DNA of 27,649 nucleotides from Bacillota bacterium (GCA_023443625.1 JAEZTQ010000091.1:1-27649); one strand, 5' to 3'; numbered from the stretch's first letter, positions 15,742-24,760 are shown. The notes: a model not told the origin generated them from the sequence alone. Program-made: numbers and translations.

Positions 15742-17061
15742 ATGAAAAGAAGAACATTGATGTTAACCGCAGTGATTATGCTCAGTAGTTTACTAGTGGC
15801 ATGCGGTGGTAAGGGTGGCAATGAAGTTACACAGGAAAGCGGAAGTAAGCCAGAATCTAGTGAGAAAGTTACAATGACAGTAGCGACTCTTACGGGAGGA
15901 AATAATGAAGCTTATGCAAAATTAATTGAGAAAGAAATTGAAGAGTTTAATAAGAATAATACTTATAATGTTGAACTTGTTCAAGAAGCATATTCTAACG
16001 AACAGTATAAGACAAAAATTACAACTTTAATGGCATCCAATGCTCAGCCAGACATTTTCTTTACCTTTGAAGCTGGATTTTTAGAACCATTTGTAAGGGG
16101 CGGAAAGATATTTCCAATTGGAGATGTTATTGAAGCAGATGAAGAGTGGAATGGAAAATATGAAGACAAAAGTGTATTTGGCCCAGTGACTTATGATGGT
16201 AAGATTTATGCAGTTCCAAATACAAGACAGATCGTAGTTGTCACTTATAACAAGGCTCTCTTTCAGGAGGCAGGAGTTGAAGTTCCAAGGAGTTACGATG
16301 AATTTCTTCAAGTGTGTGAAGCTTTAAAAGCCAATGGTAGTATCCCACTCATTGTACCTTGCCAGGAAGCATGGTACGCAGGACAGCTGTTACAACAGTT
16401 GGCTAATGGTATCGGCGGTGCTGATTTATTTGAGAAGACCAGTTCTGGAGAGACCAAATGGGATGATCCTGCCTATGTAGAAGCAGGTGAGAGTCTGTCT
16501 GAACTCGTTGAAAAAGGTTTTCTACCGGATGGTTTCTTAGGAATGACACCAAATGAAGGTTTCGAAAAGTTTAATAATGGTGAAGCTGGAATGATGATAA
16601 ACTTAACATCTGCAATTACTATGTTCAATAATAAAGACAATCCATTATACGATGATATTGATTTCTTTGTATTTCCTTCCAAAGAGGTCAGCGCAAAAGG
16701 TGTAAATGTTGGTTCTACAGGTCAGATGTATGCAGTGAGCAGTAAAGCTGAGAACACAGAAGCAGCAAGTACATTCGTAAAACAATTGACAGAAACTCGC
16801 TTCCAACAGGAATTAGTTAATTTGGGACAAGTACTTGTTACCAATGTAGAAGTGAGCAAGGACGATGTAGATGAAATGGCACTTAGAATGCAGAAGGTAT
16901 TCCCTGAAGTAACAACTTATACTCCATGGTTTGACCGAGTATTTGCAACAGGTGAAGGAACAGAGTTTAATAATATTGCCGTAGCGATTATGGCTGGTGG
17001 CAATTCAGCGGAGGAGTTTAAGAACTTACAACAATTTGCAGAAGATAATGCAAACCGTTAA
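15742..17061 (+). CDS. Sugar ABC transporter solute-binding lipoprotein
   Basis: This 439-residue extracellular family-1 solute-binding protein is of a CUT1 sugar importer. A lipoprotein signal peptide ends in the lipobox LVAC with C21 as the lipidated residue. A Gly/Ser/Glu linker follows. The mature part has the family pattern: TLTGGNNEAYAKLIEKEIEEF, then PDIFFTFEAGFLEPFV, the GKIYAVPNTRQIVVVTYNK segment and a late NNGEAGMMINLTSA. It probably binds the oligosaccharide cleaved by the GH42 enzyme. AAAGGAGA precedes the ATG. It lies 97 bases after the GH42 gene and is followed by an intercistronic hairpin and two permease genes. Confidence 0.93.
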   Translation: MKRRTLMLTAVIMLSSLLVACGGKGGNEVTQESGSKPESSEKVTMTVATLTGGNNEAYAKLIEKEIEEFNKNNTYNVELVQEAYSNEQYKTKITTLMASNAQPDIFFTFEAGFLEPFVRGGKIFPIGDVIEADEEWNGKYEDKSVFGPVTYDGKIYAVPNTRQIVVVTYNKALFQEAGVEVPRSYDEFLQVCEALKANGSIPLIVPCQEAWYAGQLLQQLANGIGGADLFEKTSSGETKWDDPAYVEAGESLSELVEKGFLPDGFLGMTPNEGFEKFNNGEAGMMINLTSAITMFNNKDNPLYDDIDFFVFPSKEVSAKGVNVGSTGQMYAVSSKAENTEAASTFVKQLTETRFQQELVNLGQVLVTNVEVSKDDVDEMALRMQKVFPEVTTYTPWFDRVFATGEGTEFNNIAVAIMAGGNSAEEFKNLQQFAEDNANR

Positions 17062-17082
17062 AATATAATATTTCATAAGGAG

Positions 17083-17119
17083 AAGGGGAAGGTTGTATAT
17101 AACAAGACACCTTTCCCTT
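17083..17119 (+). promoter_or_regulatory. Intercistronic hairpin between binding protein and permeases
   Basis: AAGGGGAAGGT (17083-17093) pairs with ACCTTTCCCTT (17109-17119), eleven positions with one G-T wobble, and a 15-base loop. There is no real T-tract, so it looks like an mRNA-stabilising or attenuating element. Such hairpins commonly keep the binding-protein message more abundant than the permease message. Confidence 0.6.
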
Positions 17120-17144
17120 TCTATTCATAAGAGAGGTAGATAGT

Positions 17145-18026
17145 ATGCATAAAGTACTCAGTAATAAAAAAACGATTGCTATCTTTATATTACCAGCATT
17201 GGCTCTGTATACATTGTTTGTATTGATTCCTATATTCTACAGTATGTATTTAAGTTTCTTTCAAACAGATTTAATGAGCCGTGAATCCTTTGTAGGATTG
17301 AAGAACTATAGAAATCTTTTTCGTGATAAATTCTTTATTAAAGCAGTAAAAAATAATCTCTTGCTGGTCATAGGATCCTTGATTGCTCACTTACCCCTAG
17401 CCTTGTTTTTTGGAAATGCATTATTTCAGAAGATTAAAGGAAGCAAATTCTTTCAAACTGTCTTCTTCCTTCCGGCTGTTATCTGTGGTGCAGGTGTAGG
17501 TTTACTATTTAATATGGTATATAATTCTGAATTTGGAATTATCAACTCTATATTAGATGCACTGCATTTGAGTTCTTGGAAACATGCATGGCTCAGTGAA
17601 GAGAAGACTGTTATGATAGCACTGATTATAGTAGTTATGTGGAAATTTGTAGGATACCATATGATTATTCAGCTGGCAGCCATGAAGGCGATTCCTGCAA
17701 GTTTGTATGAGGCGGCAAAAATTGATGGAGCATCTTCCCTTCAGCAGTTTTACAAGATTACATTACCACTGATTAAACATGTGATTAAAATCGATGTGAT
17801 CTTGATTATCACCGGATCTTTGAAATACTTTGATTTAATCTGGTCAATGACTAAAGGAGGTCCTAATCATGCTAGTGAAGTTATGGCAACCTACATGTAT
17901 TATCAGGGATTTCGTAATCTAAAATTTGGATATGCCAGTACGATAGGTGTAATTATGTTGGTAATGTGTATGTTAATTATATGGCTCGTAAATCGTACAA
18001 TTAGGACGGAAAAAATAGAATTTTAA
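17145..18026 (+). CDS. Sugar ABC transporter permease, MalF/UgpA type
   Basis: This 293-residue inner-membrane permease has about six hydrophobic helices. The first is FILPALALYTLFVLIPIFYS. The cytoplasmic EAA loop, which docks on the ATPase, reads LYEAAKIDGASSLQQFYKIT followed by LPLI. The late TKGGPNHASEVMATYMY segment is typical of MalF-type subunits. It should pair with the next gene to form the heterodimeric channel. GAGAGG is the ribosome site. No ATPase gene is present in the locus, so a shared MsmK/UgpC-like ATPase encoded elsewhere probably drives transport. Confidence 0.93.
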   Translation: MHKVLSNKKTIAIFILPALALYTLFVLIPIFYSMYLSFFQTDLMSRESFVGLKNYRNLFRDKFFIKAVKNNLLLVIGSLIAHLPLALFFGNALFQKIKGSKFFQTVFFLPAVICGAGVGLLFNMVYNSEFGIINSILDALHLSSWKHAWLSEEKTVMIALIIVVMWKFVGYHMIIQLAAMKAIPASLYEAAKIDGASSLQQFYKITLPLIKHVIKIDVILIITGSLKYFDLIWSMTKGGPNHASEVMATYMYYQGFRNLKFGYASTIGVIMLVMCMLIIWLVNRTIRTEKIEF

Positions 18027-18039
18027 GGAGGTAGGGTTA

Positions 18040-18870
18040 GTGAAAACGAGAAAAAACAATCGAAGGATTGGAACATTTACAGGTCTGTCCGTATTTGCAA
18101 TCTGCTGTGTGTATCCGATTATATGGCTGTTTCTTAATTCCTTTAAGGATAACAAAGAACTATTTTTCAATCCTTGGGGACTTCCGAAGAGTTTCCAAAT
18201 CAGCAATTACATAAGGGCCATTACAAAAGGTAATATTGGGCAAAGTTTTATAAATTCAGCTATAATTACTATTATAGCAGTGGTTGTAGCAGTATTATTA
18301 GGTGCTATGGTATCATACGGCGTTGCAAGACTGAGATTTAAAGCTTCTGGATTTGTAAAAAGCCTATTTCTAGTAGGAATGAGCATTCCAGCATATGCTG
18401 CAATTGTTCCATTATTCTCTATATTTAATTCACTTAAATTACTAGATTCTTATTCATCTGTAATCATCGCTCAAATTGTATTTGCATTTCCGATTACGGT
18501 ATTTATTCTAGAGGGATTTTTCTCTACCCTACCAAGTGAATTAGAAGAGGCAGCAATTATGGATGGTTGTTCAATTCTAGGCGGATATTTTAGAATCATA
18601 ATGCCAATAGCGAAGCCTTCTATCGTAACGGTTGCAGTCATCGACTTTATTAATATCTGGAATGACTTATTATTTCCTCAGATATTACTTTCTTCTCAAA
18701 ATAAGATGCCTCTTACAGTTGCATTAACGGTATTCGCTGACTTAGACTCTGTAGATTATTCAGGGATGCTGGCAGCGGTTGTGCTAACGATTGTACCTAC
18801 GGTGTTAGTTTATATCGTACTTCATGACAAGATTATGGAAGGTATGACAGCAGGAGCAGTAAAAGGTTAG
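18040..18870 (+). CDS. Sugar ABC transporter permease, MalG/UgpE type
   Basis: This 276-residue second channel subunit has about six membrane helices. The EAA loop reads LEEAAIMDGCSILGGYFRI followed by IMPIAKP, and the end KIMEGMTAGAVKG is the classic C-terminus of MalG-type permeases. It starts at GTG 18040, 8 bases after AAGGAGG, and only 13 bases after the stop of the partner permease, indicating one transcript and equal synthesis. Two-component regulatory genes follow. Confidence 0.94.
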   Translation: MKTRKNNRRIGTFTGLSVFAICCVYPIIWLFLNSFKDNKELFFNPWGLPKSFQISNYIRAITKGNIGQSFINSAIITIIAVVVAVLLGAMVSYGVARLRFKASGFVKSLFLVGMSIPAYAAIVPLFSIFNSLKLLDSYSSVIIAQIVFAFPITVFILEGFFSTLPSELEEAAIMDGCSILGGYFRIIMPIAKPSIVTVAVIDFINIWNDLLFPQILLSSQNKMPLTVALTVFADLDSVDYSGMLAAVVLTIVPTVLVYIVLHDKIMEGMTAGAVKG

Positions 18871-18969
18871 AATCATCCTTCCAATAGATATGGTAGAACC
18901 ACACTCCTTTATGATATGATATAAATACTTAATTATATATCTACATGAGGCTTAGAAAGGGATGAAAGG

Positions 18970-19767
18970 ATGAAAATACTAATCGCAGATGATGAATTAT
19001 ATATTAGACAGGGGCTTGAGAAATTAGATTGGAATTCCTTGGGACTTAAGATGTGTGGAGCGGCTAAAAATGGTGCAGAAGCCATAGAACTTGCAATAAG
19101 CACTCGCCCGGATATCATTTTATCAGATATTCGAATGCCAAATATGGATGGACTTGATATGGCAGAACAATTTTTGCAGATCAATCCTAGATGTGCCATT
19201 ATATTTTTAACCGGATATAGGGAGTTTGAATATGCGAGAAAAGCAATCGCCCTTGGAGCTTTTGACTATTTACTAAAGCCTACCAATCCTGAGGAGATTA
19301 TGGAGTGTTGTGAAAGAGCAGTTAAAGAAGTAAGGCAGCAGGCCAAACAGGATGTGACCTTCGTAGAGATGAAAAGCAGGATCAAAGATCTGGAAGTGAA
19401 GATGGGAGCAAAGACAGAGGATCCCTTTCCTGCAGAACAAGAGGAACTTGGAAAATGTAAGGTTTCTGAAATTCTCCTATATATTGATAACCATTTTCAT
19501 GAAGAACTGTCTTTGCAGACATTATCGGAAGTGTTTCATTTTAATACCATATATATTAATCGTTTGATTAAAAAAGAGACAGGATACACCTTTCTAGAAA
19601 TAGTAAATAATCGACGTATGAGCCAAGCCGCTTCTTATTTAAAGAAAACGGATAAAGCAATTGGGGAAATTGCCATGCAGATTGGTATACCAGATCAACG
19701 TTATTTTAGTCAAATTTTCAAGAAATATTTCGGATATTCACCGAGACAATATAGGAAATTACGATAG
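18970..19767 (+). CDS. AraC-type response regulator (YesN-like)
   Basis: This 265-residue DNA-binding response regulator has a receiver domain (1-120) with D7-D8, phospho-acceptor D53 in LSDIRMPNMDG, the LTGY Thr and the LLKP Lys. After a helical linker, the C-terminal AraC/XylS double helix-turn-helix (about 160-265) reads LSLQTLSEVFHFN, INRLIKKETGYTF, then IGEIAMQIGIPDQRYFSQIF and the usual KKYFGYSPRQYRKLR end. It is shorter than many YesN proteins because the middle region is compact. GAAAGG precedes the ATG. It pairs with the sensor kinase that follows, and probably controls the adjacent importer and hydrolase genes in response to their sugar. Confidence 0.93.
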   Translation: MKILIADDELYIRQGLEKLDWNSLGLKMCGAAKNGAEAIELAISTRPDIILSDIRMPNMDGLDMAEQFLQINPRCAIIFLTGYREFEYARKAIALGAFDYLLKPTNPEEIMECCERAVKEVRQQAKQDVTFVEMKSRIKDLEVKMGAKTEDPFPAEQEELGKCKVSEILLYIDNHFHEELSLQTLSEVFHFNTIYINRLIKKETGYTFLEIVNNRRMSQAASYLKKTDKAIGEIAMQIGIPDQRYFSQIFKKYFGYSPRQYRKLR

Positions 19768-19866
19768 TGTGTCAAATTTAATTGGCTACTGCCTAGGAAT
19801 CACGAGAATCACGTGATGTGTTTCCTGTAATTAAGTATGAATATGAAGGAATGTGTATAGGAGAAC

Positions 19867-21609
19867 ATGAAGAAGAGACGTAGAAATTTCCGTTTTAAAA
19901 TTAGTCAGAAGCTAGCATTGGTATGTATTAGTTTGTGTTTGGCGACGATTAGTATACTGACAGTGCAATATTATAATTATTCTAGGAATATGCTGGAACA
20001 ACAAACTCAGCAGTATATTTTTGATATGCTCAAGCAGACTGGGAACAACCTAGATATGGTTATGGAGGATGTTCAGACGCTTATATTCAATATTCAAAAG
20101 GAACCGGATGTTCAAAGTTATCTGGCTCAATTGCAGAGCCAGTCCATAGACAATTATGAAGAGTATTTAAATAGAAAAGAGCTTGTAGAAGTCATTTATA
20201 AATACATTTTGTATGATGATAATATAGAAGCGGTGCTTCTGGTGCCAGAAAGTGGGAAGCCAGAATTAATATCTAAGACAATGAAGGATTATAGTGTGGA
20301 TAGTACGCAAAAGAGTAAAATTTACGAGGCCGGAGGAAGTGCAGTCTGGTTAGGTGTGAATTCTATGAATCGTTATATTTCGGTAGGTGCTACGATCAAT
20401 AGTATGAAAACCATGGAGTCCTTAGGTTATATGATTGTACAGGTATCAGAACGCAAATTTTCAGATAATTTGACAGATTTAGGGTTTGTTAAAAATGGTA
20501 GTATCTTTATTGTGAATCAAGAGGATATGATTGTGTCCAGTAACAATGTTGCATTGCTGAATGAAGGTCTGGATGATAAGTATGGAAGGGTTATAAATAA
20601 GCAGGAGAAACAGAGATTTCAGGTAGTATCTGGAGACAAACAGGAAGAGTATGTTGCTTATAGCCAATTACATTTCGGAGAATGGAAATTGATGACTGTT
20701 ATTCCAGAGGTCAGTTATGGTGAGGTTCTGATCGGAATGCGTCAGCATTTTGCCAGCATATTCGTGATATCGGCTTTGGCCGTTGCAGTGATGAGTATTG
20801 TATTTACTAAATCTTTTTCTAAACCTATACTAAAACTATTGCATGCTATGCAGGAATTTGGAAATGGGGATTTTAATGTCATCTGCAATGTGACCTCAAG
20901 TGATGAAGTTGGATTATTATCTCAGAACTTTAATATGATGGTTTATAATATTAACGATTTGGTGGAAGAGGTATATACAGAGACCATGTTAAAACAGGAG
21001 GCTGAACTGCGATCCTTGCGTATGCAGATCAATCCTCATTTTCTATACAATACTCTGGAGACTATAAACTGGATATCCAGAGCTAAAGGCGTAGAAGAGA
21101 TTGGAGTCCTGGCAAAATCCCTAGGTGATATGATGTACTACACCATCAACGGTTCTGATTTCACAAGCATAGAAGATGAAGTGAAGAATATTAATGATTA
21201 TCTGATGATTCAAAGAGTTCGTTATGAAGATAGAATTACATTTGAAGTAGATATTCCAGAAGAATTGTATCCATATAAGTTGCCAAAACTCATACTCCAG
21301 CCCTTGATTGAGAATGCAATTATTCATGGCGTGGAAGAGAAAGGTGAGAAGGGGCAGATTGTGGCAAAGGGATGGGTTCATAATCATCGATTGTTTCTCT
21401 CTGTCGCAGATAATGGAGTTGGAATGGATCAAGATAAGGTGAAAAGACTTCTGTCAAGAGACGTGGAGAGAACCAGTGAAGGAAAAGAATGTATTGGTGT
21501 ACGCAATGTAAATCAAAGATTGTGTATCTATTATGGAGAGCAGAGAGGATTAAAGATACATAGTATTAAAGGTGTAGGAACAGAAGTAATGATTGAAATT
21601 CCCCTCTAG
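19867..21609 (+). CDS. YesM-type sensor histidine kinase
   Basis: This 580-residue membrane sensor kinase has a first membrane helix at about 15-34, then an extracellular sensing region of about 260 residues. The second membrane helix is at about 294-315 (FVISALAVAVMSIVF). A HAMP segment follows (about 318-372), then a coiled stretch EAELRSLRMQINPHFLYNTLE with phospho-acceptor H391. The ATPase domain has the N-box LQPLIENAIIHG, the G1 box ADNGVGMD and a late VGTEVMIEIPL end. This matches the LytS/YesM group (His_kinase plus HATPase_c). AGGAG lies close before the ATG. It should phosphorylate the AraC-type regulator directly upstream. Confidence 0.94.
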   Translation: MKKRRRNFRFKISQKLALVCISLCLATISILTVQYYNYSRNMLEQQTQQYIFDMLKQTGNNLDMVMEDVQTLIFNIQKEPDVQSYLAQLQSQSIDNYEEYLNRKELVEVIYKYILYDDNIEAVLLVPESGKPELISKTMKDYSVDSTQKSKIYEAGGSAVWLGVNSMNRYISVGATINSMKTMESLGYMIVQVSERKFSDNLTDLGFVKNGSIFIVNQEDMIVSSNNVALLNEGLDDKYGRVINKQEKQRFQVVSGDKQEEYVAYSQLHFGEWKLMTVIPEVSYGEVLIGMRQHFASIFVISALAVAVMSIVFTKSFSKPILKLLHAMQEFGNGDFNVICNVTSSDEVGLLSQNFNMMVYNINDLVEEVYTETMLKQEAELRSLRMQINPHFLYNTLETINWISRAKGVEEIGVLAKSLGDMMYYTINGSDFTSIEDEVKNINDYLMIQRVRYEDRITFEVDIPEELYPYKLPKLILQPLIENAIIHGVEEKGEKGQIVAKGWVHNHRLFLSVADNGVGMDQDKVKRLLSRDVERTSEGKECIGVRNVNQRLCIYYGEQRGLKIHSIKGVGTEVMIEIPL

Positions 21610-21668
21610 ATGTAAGGAGAGTAGGGAAGGAATGTACTGTTAGTATGAATAGGGAAAGAAGGTCTCAT

Positions 21669-23393
21669 ATGTTAAATAGTAAAAAAGTGAGAGAATTAGC
21701 ACCAGAGATGGATCCACTTCGCATGGGAATGGGATGGACAGCAAAGGATTTGGAAAAAGTTCAGATCATGGTTGAAAGTACATATGGAAATAGTCATCCA
21801 GGATCTACCCATCTCAATCAATTCGTGGAGGAAGCGGTTCGAGGAATTTATGATGCTGGGGGAAAAGGAGCTCGTTATTATACTACAGACATCTGTGATG
21901 GAATGGCGCAAGGACATGATGGGATCAATTACTCTTTGGTAAGTCGTGAGATGATCTGTAACATGATAGAGATCCATAACAATGCAACACCTTTTGATGG
22001 AGGTGTTTTCATCGCAAGCTGTGATAAAGGTGTACCTGCCATTCTCATGGGAATTGGAAGAATTGATATACCGGCGATTGTAGTTACTGGTGGTGTTATG
22101 AATGCTGGTCCTGATTTGCTTACTTTAGAGCAGATTGGAATGTATAGTGCCATGTATGAACGAGGCGAAATTACAAAAGAGCAGTTAACGTATTATAAGC
22201 AACATGCCTGTCCATCTTGCGGATCTTGTAGTTTTATGGGTACAGCGACTACGATGCAGATTATGGCAGAAGCTTTGGGTCTTATGATACCAGGAAGTGC
22301 TGTTATGCCAGCAACATCAAAAGAATTAAAGGAGATGGCGTATAGAGCAGGTATTATGTCCGTAGATCTAGCTAAAAGAGGCGTGACTGCAAGGCAGATT
22401 GTAACAGCTAAGAGCTTTGAAAATGCTATAATGGTACATGCTGCTATTTCTGGTTCTACCAATAGCTTGCTCCATATTCCCGCTATAGCAAGAGAATTTG
22501 GAATCGATTTAGACGGAGAAACCTTTGATAGAATACATAAGAATGCTCATTATCTTCTAGATATCCGTCCAGCTGGACAATGGCCTGCTCAATTCTTCTA
22601 TTATGCAGGAGGTGTACCAAGAATCATGGAAGAGATAAAATCTGTGCTTCATTTGGATGCGATGACTGTTACAGGCAAGACTGTAGGGGAGAATCTAGAA
22701 GAGTTAAAGAACAGTGATTTTTATGAGCACTGTGAATCCTATCTTAAGCAATGGGAGTTAAAGAGAGAGGATATCATTCGACCATTTGATAATCCCATAG
22801 GTACAAATGGTACCATAGCCATATTAAAAGGAAATCTAGCACCTTTAGGAGCTGTTGTAAAGCATAGTGCAGTACCCAAAGAAATGTTCTACGCAGTTCT
22901 TCGTGCAAGGCCATTTGACAATGAGGAAGAAGCAATCGATGCTATACTACATGGAAGGATTAAGCCAGGAGAAGCAGTTTTCATCCGTTATGAAGGACCA
23001 AAGGGCAGTGGTATGCCAGAGATGTTCTATACCACAGAGGCTATTTCTTCTGATCCAGAACTTAATAAAACCATTGCGCTTATTACTGATGGAAGATTCT
23101 CAGGTGCTTCAAGAGGACCTGCCATAGGCCACGTTTCGCCAGAGGCTGCAGAAGGCGGACCGATTGCTTTGGTAGAAGAAGGAGATCTGATTGAATTGGA
23201 TATAGAGAATCGTATCTTACAGATTGTAGGTATTCATGGGGAGAAGTTGAGTTTGGAAGAAGTAGATCGTGTTTTACAGGAGCGTAGAATGAATTGGAAG
23301 CCAAAAGAAATGAAATATACTACTGGTGTGCTTGCAAACTATACGCGCCATGCTACTTCACCAATGCGTGGTGGTTATTGGGATGAGAAGTAA
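21669..23393 (+). CDS. IlvD/Edd-family dehydratase, sugar-acid type
   Basis: This iron-sulfur dehydratase of about 574 residues removes water from a dihydroxy or sugar acid to give a 2-keto acid. Cluster cysteines appear as DICDGMAQGHDG (C76), ASCDKGVPA (C118) and the ACPSCGSCSFMGTATTM segment (C181, C184, C187). The last motif ends MGTATTM, nearer the sugar-acid (arabonate/xylonate) dehydratases, which from memory have CNTMGTASTM, than the GMYTANTM of biosynthetic IlvD. The end DGRFSGASRGPAIGHVSPEA is family-typical. No other branched-chain gene is near, and the sugar locus context favours a galactonate-like or other sugar acid. Start ATG 21669 has AAAGAAGG 6 bases before it and gives the standard N-terminus; ATG 21645 is the alternative. 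Confidence 0.85.
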   Translation: MLNSKKVRELAPEMDPLRMGMGWTAKDLEKVQIMVESTYGNSHPGSTHLNQFVEEAVRGIYDAGGKGARYYTTDICDGMAQGHDGINYSLVSREMICNMIEIHNNATPFDGGVFIASCDKGVPAILMGIGRIDIPAIVVTGGVMNAGPDLLTLEQIGMYSAMYERGEITKEQLTYYKQHACPSCGSCSFMGTATTMQIMAEALGLMIPGSAVMPATSKELKEMAYRAGIMSVDLAKRGVTARQIVTAKSFENAIMVHAAISGSTNSLLHIPAIAREFGIDLDGETFDRIHKNAHYLLDIRPAGQWPAQFFYYAGGVPRIMEEIKSVLHLDAMTVTGKTVGENLEELKNSDFYEHCESYLKQWELKREDIIRPFDNPIGTNGTIAILKGNLAPLGAVVKHSAVPKEMFYAVLRARPFDNEEEAIDAILHGRIKPGEAVFIRYEGPKGSGMPEMFYTTEAISSDPELNKTIALITDGRFSGASRGPAIGHVSPEAAEGGPIALVEEGDLIELDIENRILQIVGIHGEKLSLEEVDRVLQERRMNWKPKEMKYTTGVLANYTRHATSPMRGGYWDEK

Positions 23394-23622
23394 TAATGAT
23401 AAATTAATAAATATCTGTACACCATCCAAAGGAGAAAAATTCTTAGAATATGAAGAGCCTGAAAATCCACTGTGTGGCACTTGTAAAGTATACCCTATTT
23501 GTATGGGGGGCTGTAAACGTTATCGTTCTTTTTATAGTCAGGAAAAGGATTATTGTCCATATCAGGACTTTTTATATAATTCCTTTTATAAATTGCAAGA
23601 GATTGCATGTATAGTTAATTAG
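23394..23622 (+). pseudogene. Truncated radical SAM enzyme, SPASM domain only
   Basis: The frame that runs out of the last bases of the dehydratase gene reads NPLCGTCKVYPICMGGCKRY and then YCPYQDFLY, ending at 23622. The cysteine spacing (C-x2-C-x5-C-x3-C, then a later C) is that of the C-terminal SPASM/twitch domain, which binds an auxiliary iron-sulfur cluster in peptide-modifying radical SAM enzymes. The whole catalytic barrel with its CxxxCxxC motif is missing, and there is no own start with a ribosome site (an ATG at 23383 lies inside the dehydratase gene). The scrap begins right at the dehydratase stop codon, which suggests a recombination junction. Confidence 0.75.
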
Positions 23623-23677
23623 AGTGTTTAAGATATTAAGATAATTGTTACTTAATAAAATGTGAGCCCATGAAAAT

Positions 23678-23743
23678 ATGTTTGCTTGTAGGGCAGCTGT
23701 AAGCGTTGGAAATACTGGGTTTGGCAGTTGCTGTAATAGATAA
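23678..23743 (+). CDS. Tiny Cys/Gly-rich ORF, doubtful
   Basis: A 21-codon ORF begins MFACRAAVSV and ends GFGSCCNR. Its makeup (three Cys, several Gly, Ala, Ser and Val) recalls the core part of sulfur-to-alpha-carbon peptides, and it sits 55 bases after a radical SAM SPASM scrap. There is no good ribosome site and no leader peptide, because a stop codon lies five codons upstream. It may be a leftover or a chance reading. Confidence 0.2.
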   Translation: MFACRAAVSVGNTGFGSCCNR

Positions 23744-23900
23744 ATAGGATTAATGAGATAGGATAGATATAATATTTTGGATTTGTTAGTGGTTGATATT
23801 AGCAAATAAAAGATATATAATAACTTGTAATAAATGTAAAGCGATTGTTAATTACTTGCAATGCTAGACTTCAAACGTTGATACAATATTATTATGGATT

Positions 23901-23912
23901 TTGTTATAACAA
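23901..23912. promoter_or_regulatory. 12-base perfect palindrome
   Basis: TTGTTATAACAA equals its own reverse complement. It lies between the start of the next gene and an AT-rich region with several weak -10-like boxes, a sensible place for an operator. No regulator is assigned. Confidence 0.35.
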
Positions 23913-23934
23913 TAATCTTTAGGAGATTAAACAA

Positions 23935-24738
23935 ATGAAAAAGGATAATGAATTTGAATATGTAGATAATGCTCTTGAGCAGTTGGGTAATATCGTCTTT
24001 GAAAATAATGATTTTGATAAGACGATGGATGATATATATAAATTTACCGAGAGCATGATAGCAGATTTCCCAAAAGTATCCCCAGAAATAATAATTGAAT
24101 ACCAATCTTATATCCAGACGATGTTATTAATGAGGGAGAAATATAAAGATTGCTATGATAAGCTAATCCAACAAACAGAAGAACAAGCTATCAGAAATGA
24201 ATATGCGAGCGGGGGAGAATGTATTCATCGAGGGTTCTATTGTCCATCACCTGTCTTAGATAAACTTGTCGGTGGATGCAATCGAGGTAAGAAGATTAAT
24301 AAACCAAGAGCCAATTCACGTTATTATTACAAATACTATATCAATGATAAGAATAAAATCATTCGAAGTGACAAATATGAAGACGGAAGGTGCTTGGAAA
24401 CAGAATTTATAATATTAGAAAGCAATAAAACTTATGGAATTACCTTTAGTACACAGGATCATTTAACCGGCTTACTTTCATTAGAGCAATATTCAGATAG
24501 AGGAATTTTGGATAAATATATTACTGTGTTACCTGACTTGTATACCGGCAGAGAAAATCACAATATTTATTCTGCAGAAAAATATAAGTACGATGAATAT
24601 GACATTTTACAAGGGGTAACTTATGCCACAGGTATTCCAAATATGAATTTGATCACAGAAGAAAAATATAATCTTATTAATGATTGTAATAATGGAATTT
24701 GCTTTTGTAATCCTAGCAAACAGTCTGACACAAACTGA
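23935..24738 (+). CDS. Unrecognised protein, 267 residues
   Basis: I do not recognise this protein. It is soluble by eye, with no signal peptide or membrane helix. Residues 1-90 look helical and acidic. Residues 91-125 hold a cysteine-containing stretch, GGECIHRGFYCPSPVLDKL and VGGCNRGKK, with Cys and His placed as in small metal sites. Residues 126-230 are rich in Tyr, Asp and Lys and read as beta strands (YYYKYYINDKNKIIRSDKY, TEFIILESNKTYGITFS). The C-terminus has two more Cys (GICFCNPS). AGGAG lies 9 bases before the ATG. The beta-rich Tyr/Lys middle part resembles some small immunity-type proteins, but that is only an impression. It stands alone, with its own terminator. Confidence 0.75.
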   Translation: MKKDNEFEYVDNALEQLGNIVFENNDFDKTMDDIYKFTESMIADFPKVSPEIIIEYQSYIQTMLLMREKYKDCYDKLIQQTEEQAIRNEYASGGECIHRGFYCPSPVLDKLVGGCNRGKKINKPRANSRYYYKYYINDKNKIIRSDKYEDGRCLETEFIILESNKTYGITFSTQDHLTGLLSLEQYSDRGILDKYITVLPDLYTGRENHNIYSAEKYKYDEYDILQGVTYATGIPNMNLITEEKYNLINDCNNGICFCNPSKQSDTN

Positions 24739-24760
24739 TGAATTCAATATTGTAGGCTAG

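Larger units (their letters stand above)
23623..23934. other. AT-rich gap with one tiny ORF and a palindrome
   Basis: No ordinary gene is seen. A 21-codon ORF (23678-23743) rich in Cys, Gly, Ala and Val lies here, without a clear ribosome site. A perfect 12-base palindrome TTGTTATAACAA (23901-23912) lies 22 bases before the next start codon and may be an operator for that gene. The rest is low-complexity AT-rich sequence. Confidence 0.5.

Noticed and set aside
19792..19825. Small inverted repeats including TCACGTGA between regulator and kinase genes
   Set aside because: Short and without a T-tract or link to a start codon; could not be separated from chance.
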